Part shown: piece after piece, positions 42,567 through 57,554 of the stretch | Position numbering within the stretch: the stretch's first letter is position 1 | Layout: every line of letters starts with the position of its first letter | DNA from: Mantis religiosa | Lineage: Eukaryota; Arthropoda; Insecta; Mantodea; Mantidae | DNA length: 64,000 nt | Reading direction: 5' to 3' | NCBI GenBank assembly: GCA_030765055.1 | Contig: CM060950.1 | Span: 466,271,495-466,335,494 of the forward strand | Notes under the pieces: generated by a model | Databases searched by the model: none | Told to the model about the DNA's origin: nothing | Seen by the model: the letters and a program-made list of their open reading frames with translations, nothing else | Position numbers and translations under genes: made by a program

Positions 42567-43858
42567 TGAGGGCTGTTCAATAAAGCATGTACATAGTCTT
42601 TTACAGTCATAATTGTTTGCACTAAAATTCAATCTTATTATATTCTGTTAGCTTAATCTGAAACAAACACGCCGTAATAGTTTCATTGTTGGTACTCCTG
42701 GTTCCGGCCGGTGAGAACCAGGCAAGTTCAGGCATCTTCTTCTACCGCTGCAATGGAGGTAACACGTGAGGAACGATATGCGGCTTTGAAATTCATTTGC
42801 ATCTCAACAAATCTTCAGTTGAGGCCTATACAATGTTACAGTGGGCCTATGGAGAGTCTGTTCTTCCCTACAGCACAGCTCGAAGGTGGTTTAAAATATT
42901 TAAAGAAGGGAGACAATCAATTTCAAAGGAAGGTGGACCCGGTGCTCCAGTTACTGCTCCTACGGAAGAAAACATCAACACTGCTGCTGCCATTGTGAGA
43001 GAGGAGCGACGAATTACCTTAAGATCACTTTCTGAAATACTAAACATTACATTGTGTGCCACCCACACGTTGGTGACAGAAACATTACACTTGAGACATG
43101 TTTGTGCACGATGTGTTCCAAGACTGTTGATTCCCGAACAAAAGGACACTCGCATGCAGGTCTGCATGCAGTTAAAGCTAATGTTAGAGGAAGATCCGGA
43201 GTTTCTTTCAAACGTACTCACTGCTGATGAAACCTAGCTACATTATTTTGATCCTGAGAGCAAACATCAAAGCTCAGTGTGGAAATCTCCTTCATCACCA
43301 ACCCCCACAAAAGCATAAGTGGTTGCCTCTGTTGGGAACGTTATGGTCATCACATTCTTTGATATTCATGGAATGGTTTATCAGCATCACACACATCAGT
43401 AACTGGACAATACTACAGGAATATCCTGAAAACATTGCAAGTCCCTATCAGGCGCAAAATACTACTGTTCCGTGAAGCAGACTGGATGTGCGGCCGCATA
43501 TTGCCAATGTTGTTGCTGAATATCTTGCAAAAATCAAGTTGAACTGCAGCCATCACCCCCCACTCTATAGTCAGGATTTAGCTCCGTGTGACATTTTTCT
43601 AATCCCTAACGTGAAGAAACGCCTTCGTGGGAGGCATTATCCATCATCAGAAGCAGTGGTGACGGCTGCGGAGGCGATTTTGAAGGATCTCTCAAAAATG
43701 GTTTCCAGCATGTCTTTGAAGACTGGCAGAAACGCTGGGAAAAATTTCATCGCATTCAGGGGAGACTATTTTGAGAAGGACCATCAAAATTATGACAATG
43801 AGTAAAGGTACGTTGTCAAAAAAGAAAATTGTGATCATTCATTATTAAACAGTCATCA
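42567..43858 (+). mobile_element. Mariner (family B) copy 2, full length
   Basis: TGAGGGCTGTTCAATAAAG at left and the inverted TGATGACTGTTTAATAATG at right, each next to TA. The leader keeps the CCTGGTTC/GAACCAGG hairpin (42,697-42,722). Length 1,292 bp. It encodes one decayed transposase. Confidence 0.92.
42753..43805 (+). pseudogene. Mariner transposase (family B), heavily broken
   Basis: Starts MEVTREERYAALKFI; after a frame change LNKSSVEAYTMLQWAYGESV (helix-turn-helix), FKEGRQSISKEGGPGAPVTA, NTAAAIVREERRITLRSLSE, MLEEDPEFLSNVLTADET followed at once by a TAG in place of Trp, then scattered pieces: DPESKHQSSVWKSPSSPTP, DIFLIPNVKKRLRGRHYPSS. The segment of the second Asp (LHHDNARPH) is corrupted to a frame reading CAAAYCQCC. 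It is clearly older than the copy at 57.6 kb. Confidence 0.9.
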
Positions 43859-43990
43859 TATGTGAGTCAATTGGGGAATTTAATGGCAGGACGGATCGTA
43901 GGCCATGGTAGCTCAATGGGTAAGCGATACTGGATGGAAACCAGGAGCTCCAAGTTACACATCCCAGGCATGGCATTGAATTATTCAGGT

Positions 43991-44785
43991 TGATTGTCTG
44001 TCTAAATACCAGGTTTGGTGTATAACCAATTTTAGGTTTGTGACCTAATCTATTCACAGAGACCAGCATGCAATTTCTAAATAATTACTTTTGTTTAAGT
44101 TATTATATTTAATATTTTGGTAGTCTCAAAACATATTATTCAGATCAAATGTTTTTATTTAATTTTTTGGTGGAATACAATACTTGCTCTGCTTATAAAG
44201 GTAAAAGCCTATAAAGCTTCTATTTACATTTCCCTGGTTGGTTATGGAAATTTTCACAAAATAGTAATTAAATAGCTGCAATAATGTTTTGAGTTCATAA
44301 CCGGGAGAATTTCTATTCATTTTAGAGATTTTTGTATAAAACTATTTATATTGAACCACTCCTTATTTGGCAGTAAGGACTTCTAAACATAAATATTTTG
44401 AAGCATAAAGAAAATATGTTAAAACATATGCTGGAGATCATTTTCAACCAACACATTTAGGTTTCCAGGTCGGTTCTAGTGTTTGCACTCCTCATAAACA
44501 TATTCCTTCGATTGGCGTGTATCCCTATATGGAAGATATCGTTTGTTTTATGTTGGAAAACAGCTGAACGCTCGGATGATATCTGGGACGACTCTGGCGG
44601 CAGTTGTTGGAATCTTTTAACTGCTTCAAACCCCGGGCGGTCGGGTCGGTCGAATTATTGTTCATACCTAATTCTAAGCCTACTTTCATAATGCGGCACG
44701 TGCTCTGAACTTTTCGCCACAATCTTAAGCCCTATAGGCATAAAAAAAACTTTCTTCACAATGTTTTTCGTTAACATGAACATTA
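43991..44785. other. No recognisable gene
   Basis: AT-rich sequence without repeats or family motifs that I can identify. Confidence 0.4.
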
Positions 44786-44867
44786 CGAGGATGGTCTGAA
44801 AAGCTTATGACCTAATAAAGATACATCTTTCTCATCTTTTTTACCTTTTATTTTCCAACATAGTCTC

Positions 44868-47475
44868 CTTGTAACTCTACACACTTCTCCCAGCGATGCT
44901 CCCATCTCTGTAACCCGTCCAAATAGGACTAGGCGTTTTTCAAAATAGTCTCCTTGTAACTCTACACACTTCCTCCAGCGGTGCTCCCATCTCTGTAACC
45001 CGTCCAAATAGTACTCGGCGTTTTTCAACATAGTCTCCTTGTAACTCTACACACTTCTCCCAACGATGCTCCCATCTCTGTAACCCGTCCAAATAGCACT
45101 CGGCGTTTTTCAACATAGTCTCCTTGTAACTCTACACACTTCTCCCAGCGATGCTCCCATCTCTGTAATCCGTCCAAATAGTACTTGGCGTTTTTCAACA
45201 TAGTCTCCTTGTAACTCTACACACTTCTCCCAGCGATGCTCCCATCTCTGTAACCCGTCCAAATAGCACTCGGCGTTTTTCAACATAGTCTCCTTGTAAC
45301 TCTACACACTTCTCCCAGCGATGCTCCCATCTCTGTAACCCGTCCAAATAGCACTCGGCGTTTTTCAACATAGTCTCCTTGTAACTCTACACACTTCTCC
45401 CAGCGATGCTCTCATCTCTGTAACCCGTCCAAATAGTACTCGGCATCATCAACATAGTCTCCTTGTAACTCTACACACTTCCTCCAGCGATGCTCCCATC
45501 TCTGTAACCCGTCCAAATAGTACTCGGCGTTTTTCAACATAGTCTCCTTGTAACTCTACACACTTCTCCCAGCGATGCTCCCATCTCTGTAACCCGCCCA
45601 AATAGCACTCGGCGTTTTTCAACATAGTCTCCTTGTAACTCTACACACTTCTCCCAGCGATGCTCTCATCTCTGTAAACCGTCCATATAGTACTCGGCGT
45701 TTTTCAAGATAGTCTCCTTGTAATTCTACACACTTCTCCCAGCAATGCTCCCATCTCTGTCACCCGTCCAAATAGTACTCGGCGTTTTTCAACATAGTCT
45801 CCTTGTAACTCTACACAGTTCTCCCAGCGATGCTCCCATCTCTGTAACTCGTCCAAATGTACTCAGCGTTTTCAGCATAGTCTCTTTGTAACTCTACACA
45901 TTTCTCCCAGCGATGCTCCCATCTCTGTAACACATCCAAATAGTACTCGGCGTTTTCAACATAGTCTCTTTGTAACTCTACACACTTCTCCCAGCGATGC
46001 TCCCATCACTGTAACATGTCCAAATAGTACTCGGCGTTTTCAACATAGTCTCCTTGTAACTCTACACACTTCTCCCAGAGATGCTCCCATCTCTGTAACA
46101 TGTCCAAATAGTACTCGGCGTTTTCAGCATAGTCTCCTTGTAACTCTACACATTTCTCCCAGCGATTCTCCCATCTCTGTAACAAGTCCAAACAGTACTC
46201 GGCGTTTACAACATTGTCTCCTTGTAACTCTACACATTTCTCCCAGCGATGCTCCCATCTCTGTATCCCGTCCAAATAGTACTCGGCGTCTTCAACATAG
46301 TCTCCTTGTAACTCTACACACTTCTCCCAGCGATGCTCCCATCTCTGTAACATGTCCAAATAGTACTCGGCGTTTTCAGCATAGTCTCCTTGTAACTCTA
46401 CACACTTCTCCCAGCGATGCTCCCATCTCTGTAACTCGTCCAAATAGTGCTCGAAGTATTCAGCATAGTCTCCTTGTAACTCTCCACACTTCTCCCAGCG
46501 ATGCTCCCATCTCTGTAACTCGTCCAAATAGTACTCGGCGTTTTCAGCATAGTCTCCTTGTAACTCTCCACACTTCTCCCAGCGATGCTCCCATCTCTGT
46601 AACATGTCCAAATAGCACTCGGCGTTTTCAACATAGTCTCCTTGTAACTCTCCACACTTCTCCCAGCGATGCTCCCATCTCTGTAACTCGTCCAAATAGT
46701 ACTCGAAGTTTTCAGCATAGTCTCTTTGTAACTATACACACGTCTCCCAGCGATGCTCCCATCTCTGTAACCCGTCCAAATAGTACTCGGCGTTTACAGC
46801 ATAGTCTCCTTGTAACTCTACACACTTCTCCCAGCGATGCTCCCATCTCTGTAACCCGTCCAAATAGTACTCGGCGTTTTCAGCATAGTCTCTTTGCAAC
46901 TATACACATTTCTCCCAGTGACGCTCCCAACTCTGTAAGCCGTCCAAATAGTACTCGGCGTTTACAGCACAGTCTCCTTGTAACTTTACACACTTCTCCC
47001 AGCGATGCTCCCAACTCTGTAACCCGTCCAAATAGTACTCGGCGTTTTCAACATAGTCTCTTTGTAACTATACACACGTCTCCCATCGATGCTCCCATCT
47101 CTGTAACCCGCCCAAATAGTACTCGGCGTTTTTCAACATAGTCTCTTTGTAACTCTACACACTACTCCCATCGATGCTCCCATCTCTGTAACCCGTCCAA
47201 ATAGTACTCGGCGTTTTTCAACATAGTCTATTTGTAACTATACACACGTCTCCCAGCGATGCTCCCAACTCTGTAACCCGTCCAAATAGTACTCGGCGTT
47301 TTCAGCATAGTCTCTTTGTATCTCGACATACGTCTCCCAGCGATGTTTCCATCTCTGTAACCCGTCCAAATAGTACTCGGCGTTTTCAGCATAGTCTCTT
47401 TGTAACTATACGCATTTCTCCCAGTGATGCTCCCATCTCTGTAACCCGTCCAAATAGTACTCAGTGTTTTTCTCT
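44868..47475 (-). repeat. Array 1: about 31 units (84/85 bp) of the mariner transposase C-terminus
   Basis: The reverse strand unit encodes LQRWEHRWEKCVELQGDY and NAEYYLD, the last 28 residues of the family A transposase. Forward strand unit: CTCCTTGTAACTCTACACAC, TTCTCCCAGCGATGCTCCCA, TCTCTGTAACCCGTCCAAAT, AGTACTCGGCG. Units with TTTTTC are 85 bp and shift frame; units with TTTTC are 84 bp and keep it, giving an open frame of 229 codons at 46,006-46,695. Variation is clustered: 85-bp units on the left, 84-bp units in the middle. Confidence 0.95.
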
Positions 47476-48631
<1,156 letters not shown>

Positions 48632-49797
48632 TTTTAATATTGAGGTTACAATGTGTGAGTGGCTAAGCGAATTTGCTGTTGATGAAAAGCTCTTGATAAT
48701 AAACAATTGATGTCCAATACTTTATTTTGTGAAATGAACTTTTTTTTAGAGATATTCCTTGTTATTTGTCTGAATTTTCCAAAGTTAAGGTTTTCTCGAA
48801 TTTCAAGTCTTTCGTAATTTTTTAGCACTTGGCCGTGTAAAGATGAACTTATTGGGAAAATTACCATGCACTAACGCTCTCTTTAAATTTTGACTATCCC
48901 TTAAACCTGCTATGTTCTCATATTTCCTTGCACCTTCAAAAAATTTAGCAATAAGTTAATTTTTGCAATCTTTTCCTGTAAGATAGGTCCTGATGACTTA
49001 AATGGGTGAAATAATGATGTTCAAGTTAGTTCAGGAGCTATAGAGCTTAGAATTAGCCAACTTTCATCTTTCAAATGGAAGGAGAAAGCCTATGAAAACC
49101 TTATAGGGAAAAACTTCAGATTCGAACTCGGCACGTCTTGAACACAAACACGGTACCACCTACGTTACAGAGGTTGACAGAGAACTATATCCATAGCAGT
49201 AAAAGTAGCATAGACTTTAGATAACATATACAAAATTATTTGCGTATTGTTTCAAGTTCACACCAAAATTGATTGACTAATTGATACCTTGATCAATAGT
49301 AAATATTTATATTTAAATGAACCAAAAGGGAAGTCATAGTCGCTACATGGGTTGGTGCCACTTTATACTCCGTGGCCTAGAGTCGCATTTCGCGCCAACT
49401 AGCTTCTTCACTTTTTTCTCCTTTGTGTCGAGGATTGTGTGTGTGGTACACACGCACCGTAATGTGAACCCTGTAACTTCGGACCTCCCCGCTAGGTGAG
49501 CGTCAGCCGCTTGTATATATGTTACACGGTGGGCGGAATGCATCCGTGAGAGTTTCTAATATTCAAGTATTACAAATTAATGCTTATGTTATTTTATACA
49601 ATTGTTGCGCCATTCAATTACACTAATAATTTAAAAACGTTTGGTAAGTTTGGTAATATTCCGGGCTTATGTAAAGCAGTAAAAACACAAGTTTTTCAGG
49701 AAAGAAAAGTGTGTTGGCCGATCCATAAAGCACTTACAGAACAATGAGTCTCAATTAAGGTAGTTATCTCATGTGTATATGAGAACATCCAGTGGTT
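48632..49797. repeat. Duplicated segment, copy 1
   Basis: Matches 53,746-54,787 from AATATTGAGGTTACAATGTG through AACTTTTTTTAGAGATATTCC, a worn inverted SINE-A, and GTAATATTCCGGGCTTA to the start of a SINE-B extension. Copy 1 has about 130 bp (49,299-49,428) that copy 2 lacks. It ends where array 2 begins, inside the SINE-B sequence GGTTT. Confidence 0.9.
48990..49175 (-). repeat. SINE-A, diverged copy within duplicated segment 1
   Basis: Inverted and worn: GTGAAATAATGATGTTCAAG, TATAGAGCTTAGAATTAGCC, AACTTTCATCTTTCA, CCTTATAGGGAAAAACTTCA, GATTCGAACTCGGCACGTCT. The order of parts equals that of SINE-A. Confidence 0.72.
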
Positions 49798-51950
49798 TTC
49801 AACATCTCTGTAACCCGTCCAAATAGCACTCGGCGTTTTTCAACACAGTCTCCTTGTACATCTACATACTTTTCCCAGTGATGCTCCCAACTCTGCAACC
49901 CCTCCATATAGTACTAGGCGTACTTCAACAGTCTCCCTGTAACTCTACACTCTACTCCCATCGATACTTCCATCTCTGTAACCCGTCCAAATAGTACTCG
50001 GCGTTTTTCAACATAGTCTCCTTGTAACTCTACACACTTCTCAAAGCGATGTTTCCATCTCTGTAACCCGTCCGAACAGTACTCGGAGTTTTTCAACATA
50101 GTCTCCTTGTAACTCTACATTCTTCTCACAGCGATGCTTCCATCCCTGTAACCCATCCAAATAGTACTTGCAGTTTTTCAACATAGTCTCCTTGTAACAC
50201 TGCACACTCTTCACAGCGATGCTCCCATCTCTGTAACCCGTTAAAATAGTACTCGGCGTTTTTCGACATAGTCTCCTTGAAACTCTGCACACTTCTCACA
50301 GCGACGCTCCCATCTTTATAACCCGTCCAAAGAGTACTCGACGTATTTAAACACCGTCTCCTTGTAACTCTACACACTTCTCCCAGCGATGCTCCTATCT
50401 CTGTAACCCGTCCAAATAGTACTCGTTATTTTTTAACACAGTCTCCTTGTAAATTTACATACTTCGCCCAGTGATGCTCCCATCTCAGTAACCCGTCCAA
50501 ATAGTACGCGGCGTTTTTAGAACAGTCTCCTTGTAACTATACATACTTCTCCCAGTGATGCTCCCATCTCTGAAACCGGCCAAAATGTACTCGGCGTTTT
50601 TCATCATAGACTCCTTGCAACTCTACACACAACTCCCAGCGATGCTTCCATCTCTGTAACCCACTCAAATAGTACTTGGCGTTTTTAAACAAGGTCTCCT
50701 TGTAACTCTACACACTTCTCCCAGCGATGCTCCCATCTCTGTAACCCGTCCAAATAGTACTCGACGTCTTTCATCATAGGCTCCTTGTAAATCTAGACAT
50801 TGCTCCCAGCGTTGCTCCCATCTCTGTAACCCGTCCAAATACTCCTCGGCGTTCTTCAACACCGTCTCTTTGTAACCCTACACACTTCTCCCAGCGATGC
50901 TCCCATCTCTGTATCCCGTCCAAATACTACTCGGCGTTTTTCATCATAGTCTCCTTATAACTCTACACACTTCTCCCAGCGATGCTCCCATCTCTGTAAC
51001 CCGTCCGAATAGTACTCGGACTTTTTCAACATAGTCTCCTTGTAACTCTACACAATTCTCCCAGCGATGCTTCCATCTCTGAAACCCATCCAAATAGTAC
51101 TTGGCGTTTTTCAATAGAGTCTCTTTGTAACTATACACATTTCTCCCAGTGACGCTCCCAACTCTGTAAGCCGTCCAAATAGTACTCGGCGTTTACAGCA
51201 TAGTCTCCTTGTAACTCTACACACTTCTCCCAGCGATGCTCCCAACTCTGTAACCCGTCCAAATAGTACTCGGCGTTTTCAGCATAGTCTCTTTGTAACT
51301 ATACACATTTCTCCCAGCGATGCTCCCATCGCTGTAACTCGTCCAATTAGTACTCGGCGTTTTCAGCATAGTCTCTTTGTAACTATACACATTTTTCCCA
51401 GCGATGCTCCCATCTCTCTAACTCGTCCAAAAAGTACTCGGCGTTTTCAACATAGTCTCTTTGTAACTCTACACACTTCTCCCAGCGATGCTCCCATCTC
51501 TGTAACTCGTCCAAATAGTCCTCGGCGTTTTCAGCATAGTCTCTTTGTAACTATACACATTTCTCCCAGCGATGCTCCCATCTCTCTAACTCGTCCAAAA
51601 GTACTCGGCGCTTTCAACCTAGTCTCCTTGTAACTCTACACACTTCTCCCAGCGATGCTCCCATCTCTGTAACTCGTCCAAATAGTACTCGGCGTTTTCA
51701 GCATAGTCTCTTTGTAACTATACACATTTCTCCCAGCGATGCTCCCATCTCTGTAACCCGTCCAAAAAGTACTCGGCGTTTTCAACATAGTCTCCTTGTA
51801 ACTCTACACGCTTCTCCCAGCGATGCTCCCATCTCTGTAACTCGTCCAAATAGTACTCGGCGTTTTCAGCATAGTCTCTTTGTAACTCTACACTCTTCTC
51901 CCAGCGATGCTCCCATCTCTGTAACCCGTCCAAATAGTACTCGGTGTTTT
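49798..51950 (-). repeat. Array 2: about 25 units (84/85 bp) of the mariner transposase C-terminus
   Basis: Same unit as array 1, but more diverged on the left (49.8-50.7 kb: many units with AACCCACTC or GATGCTTCC variants) and more uniform toward the transposase at the right. The last three units are in frame with the transposase, so its protein would end in several copies of LQRWEHRWEK. Confidence 0.95.
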
Positions 51951-52336
51951 TCTCTACAAAATAATTGGTCACGAAGGTGATTGTCTCTTCATTTGACGAA
52001 AAAATCTGTTCTCCGAGAGCAATTTTCAGATGAGGGAACAAAAAGAAGCCGCTTGGGGCTAGATCTGGTAAGTAAGGCGGATGGTCGAGCAGTTCAAAAC
52101 GTAATTTCGTGGACTTTCGCAATTCCCACCACCGAGGTGTTGTCTTGGTGAAACAGGATTACCATTCTTTGCAAATGTGGACGTTTTTCCGCAAGTTCTG
52201 CCTTCAGCTTGTCAAGCAGTAATGCGTAGTATGCTCCTATACCGGTTTTTCCTTTTTGAAGATAGTGGATTAAAATAACTCCATTACCATCCCAAAAAAT
52301 ACAGTTGTCATAATTTTTAACAGCCTAAGAAAGAAA

Positions 52337-52376
<40 letters not shown>

Positions 52377-52932
52377 AGAGCATTCTCCTATTGCAGTCCA
52401 TTGTTTTGTCTATAACTTTGTTTCGGGCGTATAATGGTGTATCCTATTTTCATCTACAATAATTAACCGTCGCCAAAACTCGGATTTATTTTGTCTAAAC
52501 TGCGCCAACAGAGCGTTGGAAATGTTCATTTGAACAACGTTTTTGGTCTAACGTGTGTAAACGCGTCTTCCAACGCTCGGACAGCTTTCTCATATCTAAA
52601 TGTTAATTTAATATGTGGCAAACACGTTCTTTTGACATGTTTATAGCCTGTTCTATCTCTCTCACTTAAATTCGGTGGTCATCTAGAGCCATTTGGTGAA
52701 CTTTGTTGATGTTTTCATCAGTAGTTGCAGTATTTGCACGCCCCGAACCTTTATCGTCACCCGAGCTCTTACGGCCACGTTTAAATTCAGCTGTCAAAAA
52801 TGTCACTGTGGTAAATGATGGTTCTGAGTCCCCATACACAGAATCCAACTCATCTTTGATTTGCGTAGATGAATTGCCTTTCAAAAACAAATATTTAATG
52901 ACAGCTCAATACTCGATTTAATCCATTTTCAT
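51950..52932 (-). pseudogene. Mariner transposase (family A) that leads in frame into array 2
   Basis: Reverse strand: the start MKMD followed by TAA and IEY, FLKGNSSTQIKDELDSVYGD, TDENINKVHQMALDDHRI and stop, then in broken frames the first Asp region (GYTIIRPKQ in a shifted frame), GVILIHYLQKGKTGIGAYYA, and KLRFELLDHPPYLPDLAPSG with the third Asp, SNEETITFVTNYFVEKNTEY, passing straight into the repeat units. The second Asp region (HQDN) is frame-shifted. A T run of 34 lies at 52,341-52,374 inside the gene. Confidence 0.88.
52341..52374. repeat. Poly-T run of 34 inside the mariner gene
   Basis: Other family A copies have only a run of 4-7 T here (reverse of the KKAKTVFS codons), so this homopolymer expanded in place and was not a SINE tail. 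Confidence 0.9.
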
Positions 52933-53162
52933 AAAAACGCTCACATCAACTCACTGAAATGACTGTTACATAACAACTGAGCGTTTAAAATGGCTGAAAC
53001 TTTGGTAACTGTCAACAGATGAACAACGAAATTCACTAGGTTTTATTTACGAGTGCTACCATCTTCATGCTGAGATGGGAAACTTTTCAGACCTCTCACG
53101 TACCTCCAGACGCTAGCGCCAAACCTTGCGGCCTCCAAATTGTCATATTCGCGTTTGGCGAT

Positions 53163-53745
<583 letters not shown>

Positions 53746-54787
53746 CTTTTTTAATATTGACGCTACAATGTGTGAGAGGCTAATCGAATTTGCTGTTGAT
53801 GAAAAGCTCTTGATAATAAACAATTGATCTCCAATACTTTATTTTGTGAAATGAACTTTTTTTAGAGATATTCCTTGTTATTTGTCTGAATTTTCCAAAG
53901 TTTAGGTTTTCTCGAGTTTCAAGTCATTCGTTTTTTTAGCACTTGGCCGTGTAAGGATAAACTTATTGGGAAAATTACCATGCACTAACGCTCTCTTTAA
54001 ATTTTGACTATCCCTTAAAACCTGCTATGTTCTCATATTTCCTTGCACCTTCAAAAAATTTAACAATAAGTTAATTTTTGCAATCTTTTCCTGTAAGTTA
54101 GGTCCTCAATACTTAAATGGGTGAAATAATGATGTTCAAGTGAGTTCAGGATCTATAGAGCTTAGAATTAGCCAACTTTCATCATTCAAAAGGAAGGAGA
54201 AAGGCTATGAAAACCTTATCGGGAAAAACTGCAGATTCGAACTCGGCACCTCTTGAACACAGACACGCTACCACCGACGCTACAGAGGTTGGCAGAGAAC
54301 TATATCCATAGCAGTAAAAGCAGCTTAGACTTTAGATAACATATACAAAATTATTTGCGTATTGCTTCAAGTTCACACCAAAATTGATTGACTAATTGAT
54401 ACCTTGATCAATAGCATCGAGGATTGTGTGTGGTACACACGCCCCGTAATGTGGAACCCTGTAACTTCGGACCTCCCCGCTAGGTGAGCGTCAGCCGCTT
54501 GTATATATGTTACACGGTGTGCGGAATGCATCCGCGAGAGTTTCTAATATTCAAGTATTACAAATTAATGCTTATGTTATTTTATAAAAATGTTGCGTCA
54601 TTCAATTACACTAATAATTTAAAAACGTTTGGTAAGTTTGGTAATATTCCGGGCTTATCTAAAGAAGTAAAAACCCAAGATTTTCAGGAAAGAAAAGTGT
54701 GTTGGCCGGTCCTTAAAGCACTTACAGCACAGGAAGTCTCCACTAAGGTAGTTATCTCATGTGTATATGACAACTGCTACTGGTTTA
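53746..54787. repeat. Duplicated segment, copy 2
   Basis: Second copy of 48,632-49,797. It lacks the 130-bp stretch (joined GATCAATAG / CATCGAGGATTG at 54,416) and continues at its right into a complete SINE-B, where copy 1 is cut by array 2. It is therefore closer to the original arrangement on that side. Confidence 0.9.
54107..54290 (-). repeat. SINE-A, diverged copy within duplicated segment 2
   Basis: Counterpart of the copy at 48,990: CTATAGAGCTTAGAATTAGC, CCTTATCGGGAAAAACTGCA, GATTCGAACTCGGCACCTCT, TGAACACAGACACGCTACCA. Confidence 0.72.
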
Positions 54788-54922
54788 CCGGAATAAATAC
54801 GAGTCAGTTGGAGAATTTATGCCATGCGTTTATTTTGCCATGGTAGCTCAGTGGTTAATAGGAACTGACCGGGAGATCCATGGCTCAAATCCCGGCTATG
54901 ACATTAAATTTTTCAGTCTTGA
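54744..54922 (+). repeat. SINE-B copy
   Basis: Extension CTAAGGTAGTTATCTCATGT, GTTTACCGGAATAAATACGA, AGTTGGAGAATTTATGCCAT, head TGCCATGGTAGCTCAGTGG, GGCTCAAATCCCGGC, TATGACATTAAATTTTTCAG. The partial copy at 49,762-49,797 is its duplicate. Confidence 0.82.
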
Positions 54923-55434
54923 CTCTAGCTATCCAAACCTTAGAACAATTCTATGTGTCTGTGAACAACATAACTCAAAGGAATGAAATGTCGATTACAT
55001 TCCATACTGCAGCGTCTTCCATAGACGTGATACGAAGTTTATAAGAGAAAATACGAGTCCCAAACTTTGCTTTATATGGAATATGTTGTGGGATTAATAT
55101 TTCTGTGTAAATTATTGCATTCGATTATTGGTGATATAAACATCACAGCGAACATATATTTTATGTACCAAATCAAATAAGCAGATTCAAGAACCTTTTT
55201 ATCACCTCCAGAAGAGATACAGAAATCCACAAAAATTCACCATTAAACAGAATTATGTATTTATATAACGAACTACATTAGATGTAGATATTTCCATCAT
55301 GTCTGTAACTCTATTCAAAAAGCCATAATTACTCACCACTCTTTTGTAATTCAGCTTTTAATTACTGAAATTTGTAATACTAGTAAAGTACTGTAATTAG
55401 AAATAACAGTACACTCAGTATGGCACCGGCACCA
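54923..55434. other. No recognisable gene
   Basis: AT-rich sequence without motifs that I can identify. Confidence 0.4.
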
Positions 55435-56408
<974 letters not shown>

Positions 56409-56488
56409 TACGTGCATAAATATTAGTATATATAGCCACTGTTTATTATAATTATTGAAATTGTGCTTAGGCCTGTTATGATTATAAG

Positions 56489-56532
56489 AATAAATAAATA
56501 AATAAACAAATAAGTAATTAAATAAATAAATA
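56489..56532. repeat. (AAAT)n-like tail, possibly the 3' end of a non-LTR element
   Basis: GCCTGTTATGATTATAAG is followed by several AAAT/AAAC units. Tails of this kind end CR1- and Jockey-type insertions, but no coding part precedes it. Confidence 0.45.
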
Positions 56533-57425
56533 CCTATGCACAGAATAATTCATTAACGAAAAGTGTGTTGAGTACCAAATTTACAAAACTGCGTGACGGA
56601 AAGTTAAAAAAAAGCCCCATTCCAAACTAATTTTTACATTAACAATTTTTTGAAATTTATTTTCTCAAAATTGCTCCAACAGCTTTGAACAGTCATGTTC
56701 ATGAAAAATGAAGTGGTTATCTTGAATGTTTGTGGCAATAATCAAGGGCAAAGTCTTAAATTCCAAGGAAAACAACTTGTAGGATTGATAGCGCCGTCAT
56801 GTTACAGCTGTTGAAGCTGGAAGCCCCCTTTGCACCTGGCTAGACCTTGGAACATCTGCCCGTAAACGCCTCGGTGACTTCCCATTGTCAAACACTGGTA
56901 TCCTTACCCTATCGCCATTGTCGCTATCGACGGCAGATGTTTGTCCGCCCGTCACGGATTTGCAATTCTGTTCCAATGTCTACAAACACGCGACTGGTAG
57001 AAGGTGCACTACTTATGTAATTAAATCACGTTGGCACCTCATCAGACAAGTGAACCAGGGTCAGTCATTTGCACTCTACTGTAAAATGGTTGAAAATAAT
57101 TGATATTTTAATTAGAAAACCTCCAGCTTACTCGTCACTTTAAAAACATGGTGTTGTTGCGAGGATCTGTAGTAATCTGTGTCAAACTAGAACGTCCCAG
57201 TTGTAAACATATGGGAGAGGAGAAAAAGAGACAGAGGAGAAATTTTAATGACACGCTCTTAAGCTGCTGATTGTTTTCCGCTGGGAGATACCTCCATAAA
57301 CAACATGAATTTCCCTCAACTTATTTTTAGAGGCTTCATTAAAAGTACATATTTTATAGTCTTTGTCACTCTCCATATGTCTACAAAAGGATCATTTTAA
57401 GTTAAAACAGATTATAGAAAGCTGG
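56533..57425. other. No recognisable gene
   Basis: A forward frame at 56,885-57,103 (72 codons) has no family motif. No repeats were noticed. Confidence 0.4.
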
Positions 57426-57532
57426 TTTTTTTTCTTTGTAATTTACGTCCTCCAACATTAAAGTCATAAAGGACGATGAGTGAAATGAATGAAAGGGTCC
57501 TCAAATGAGTCCCGGGTCCCTGGAGCTTACAG
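57426..57532 (-). repeat. SINE-A, 3' part only
   Basis: T run, then ATTTACGTCCTCCAACATTA, GGACGATGAG, CTCAAATGAGTCCCGGGTCC and TGGAGCTTACAG. The head and half of the body are missing, as in a 5'-truncated insertion. Confidence 0.8.
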
Positions 57533-57554
57533 ATTGCATTTGTATTTATTTACA

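Larger units (their letters stand above)
42537..43990 (+). repeat. SINE-B copy interrupted by a mariner
   Basis: CTGGTGGTTTACCGGGAAAATA at 42,545-42,566 is the SINE-B extension, and TATGTGAGTCAATTGGGGAATT then GGCCATGGTAGCTCAATGG and CATGGCATTGAATTATTCAG resume at 43,859. The mariner took the TA in GGGAAAATACGAG, so the SINE is older. Confidence 0.8.

Noticed and set aside
44868..47475. Regular direct repeats that could suggest a CRISPR array
   Set aside because: Units follow one another without unique spacers, encode mariner transposase, and lie in eukaryotic DNA.
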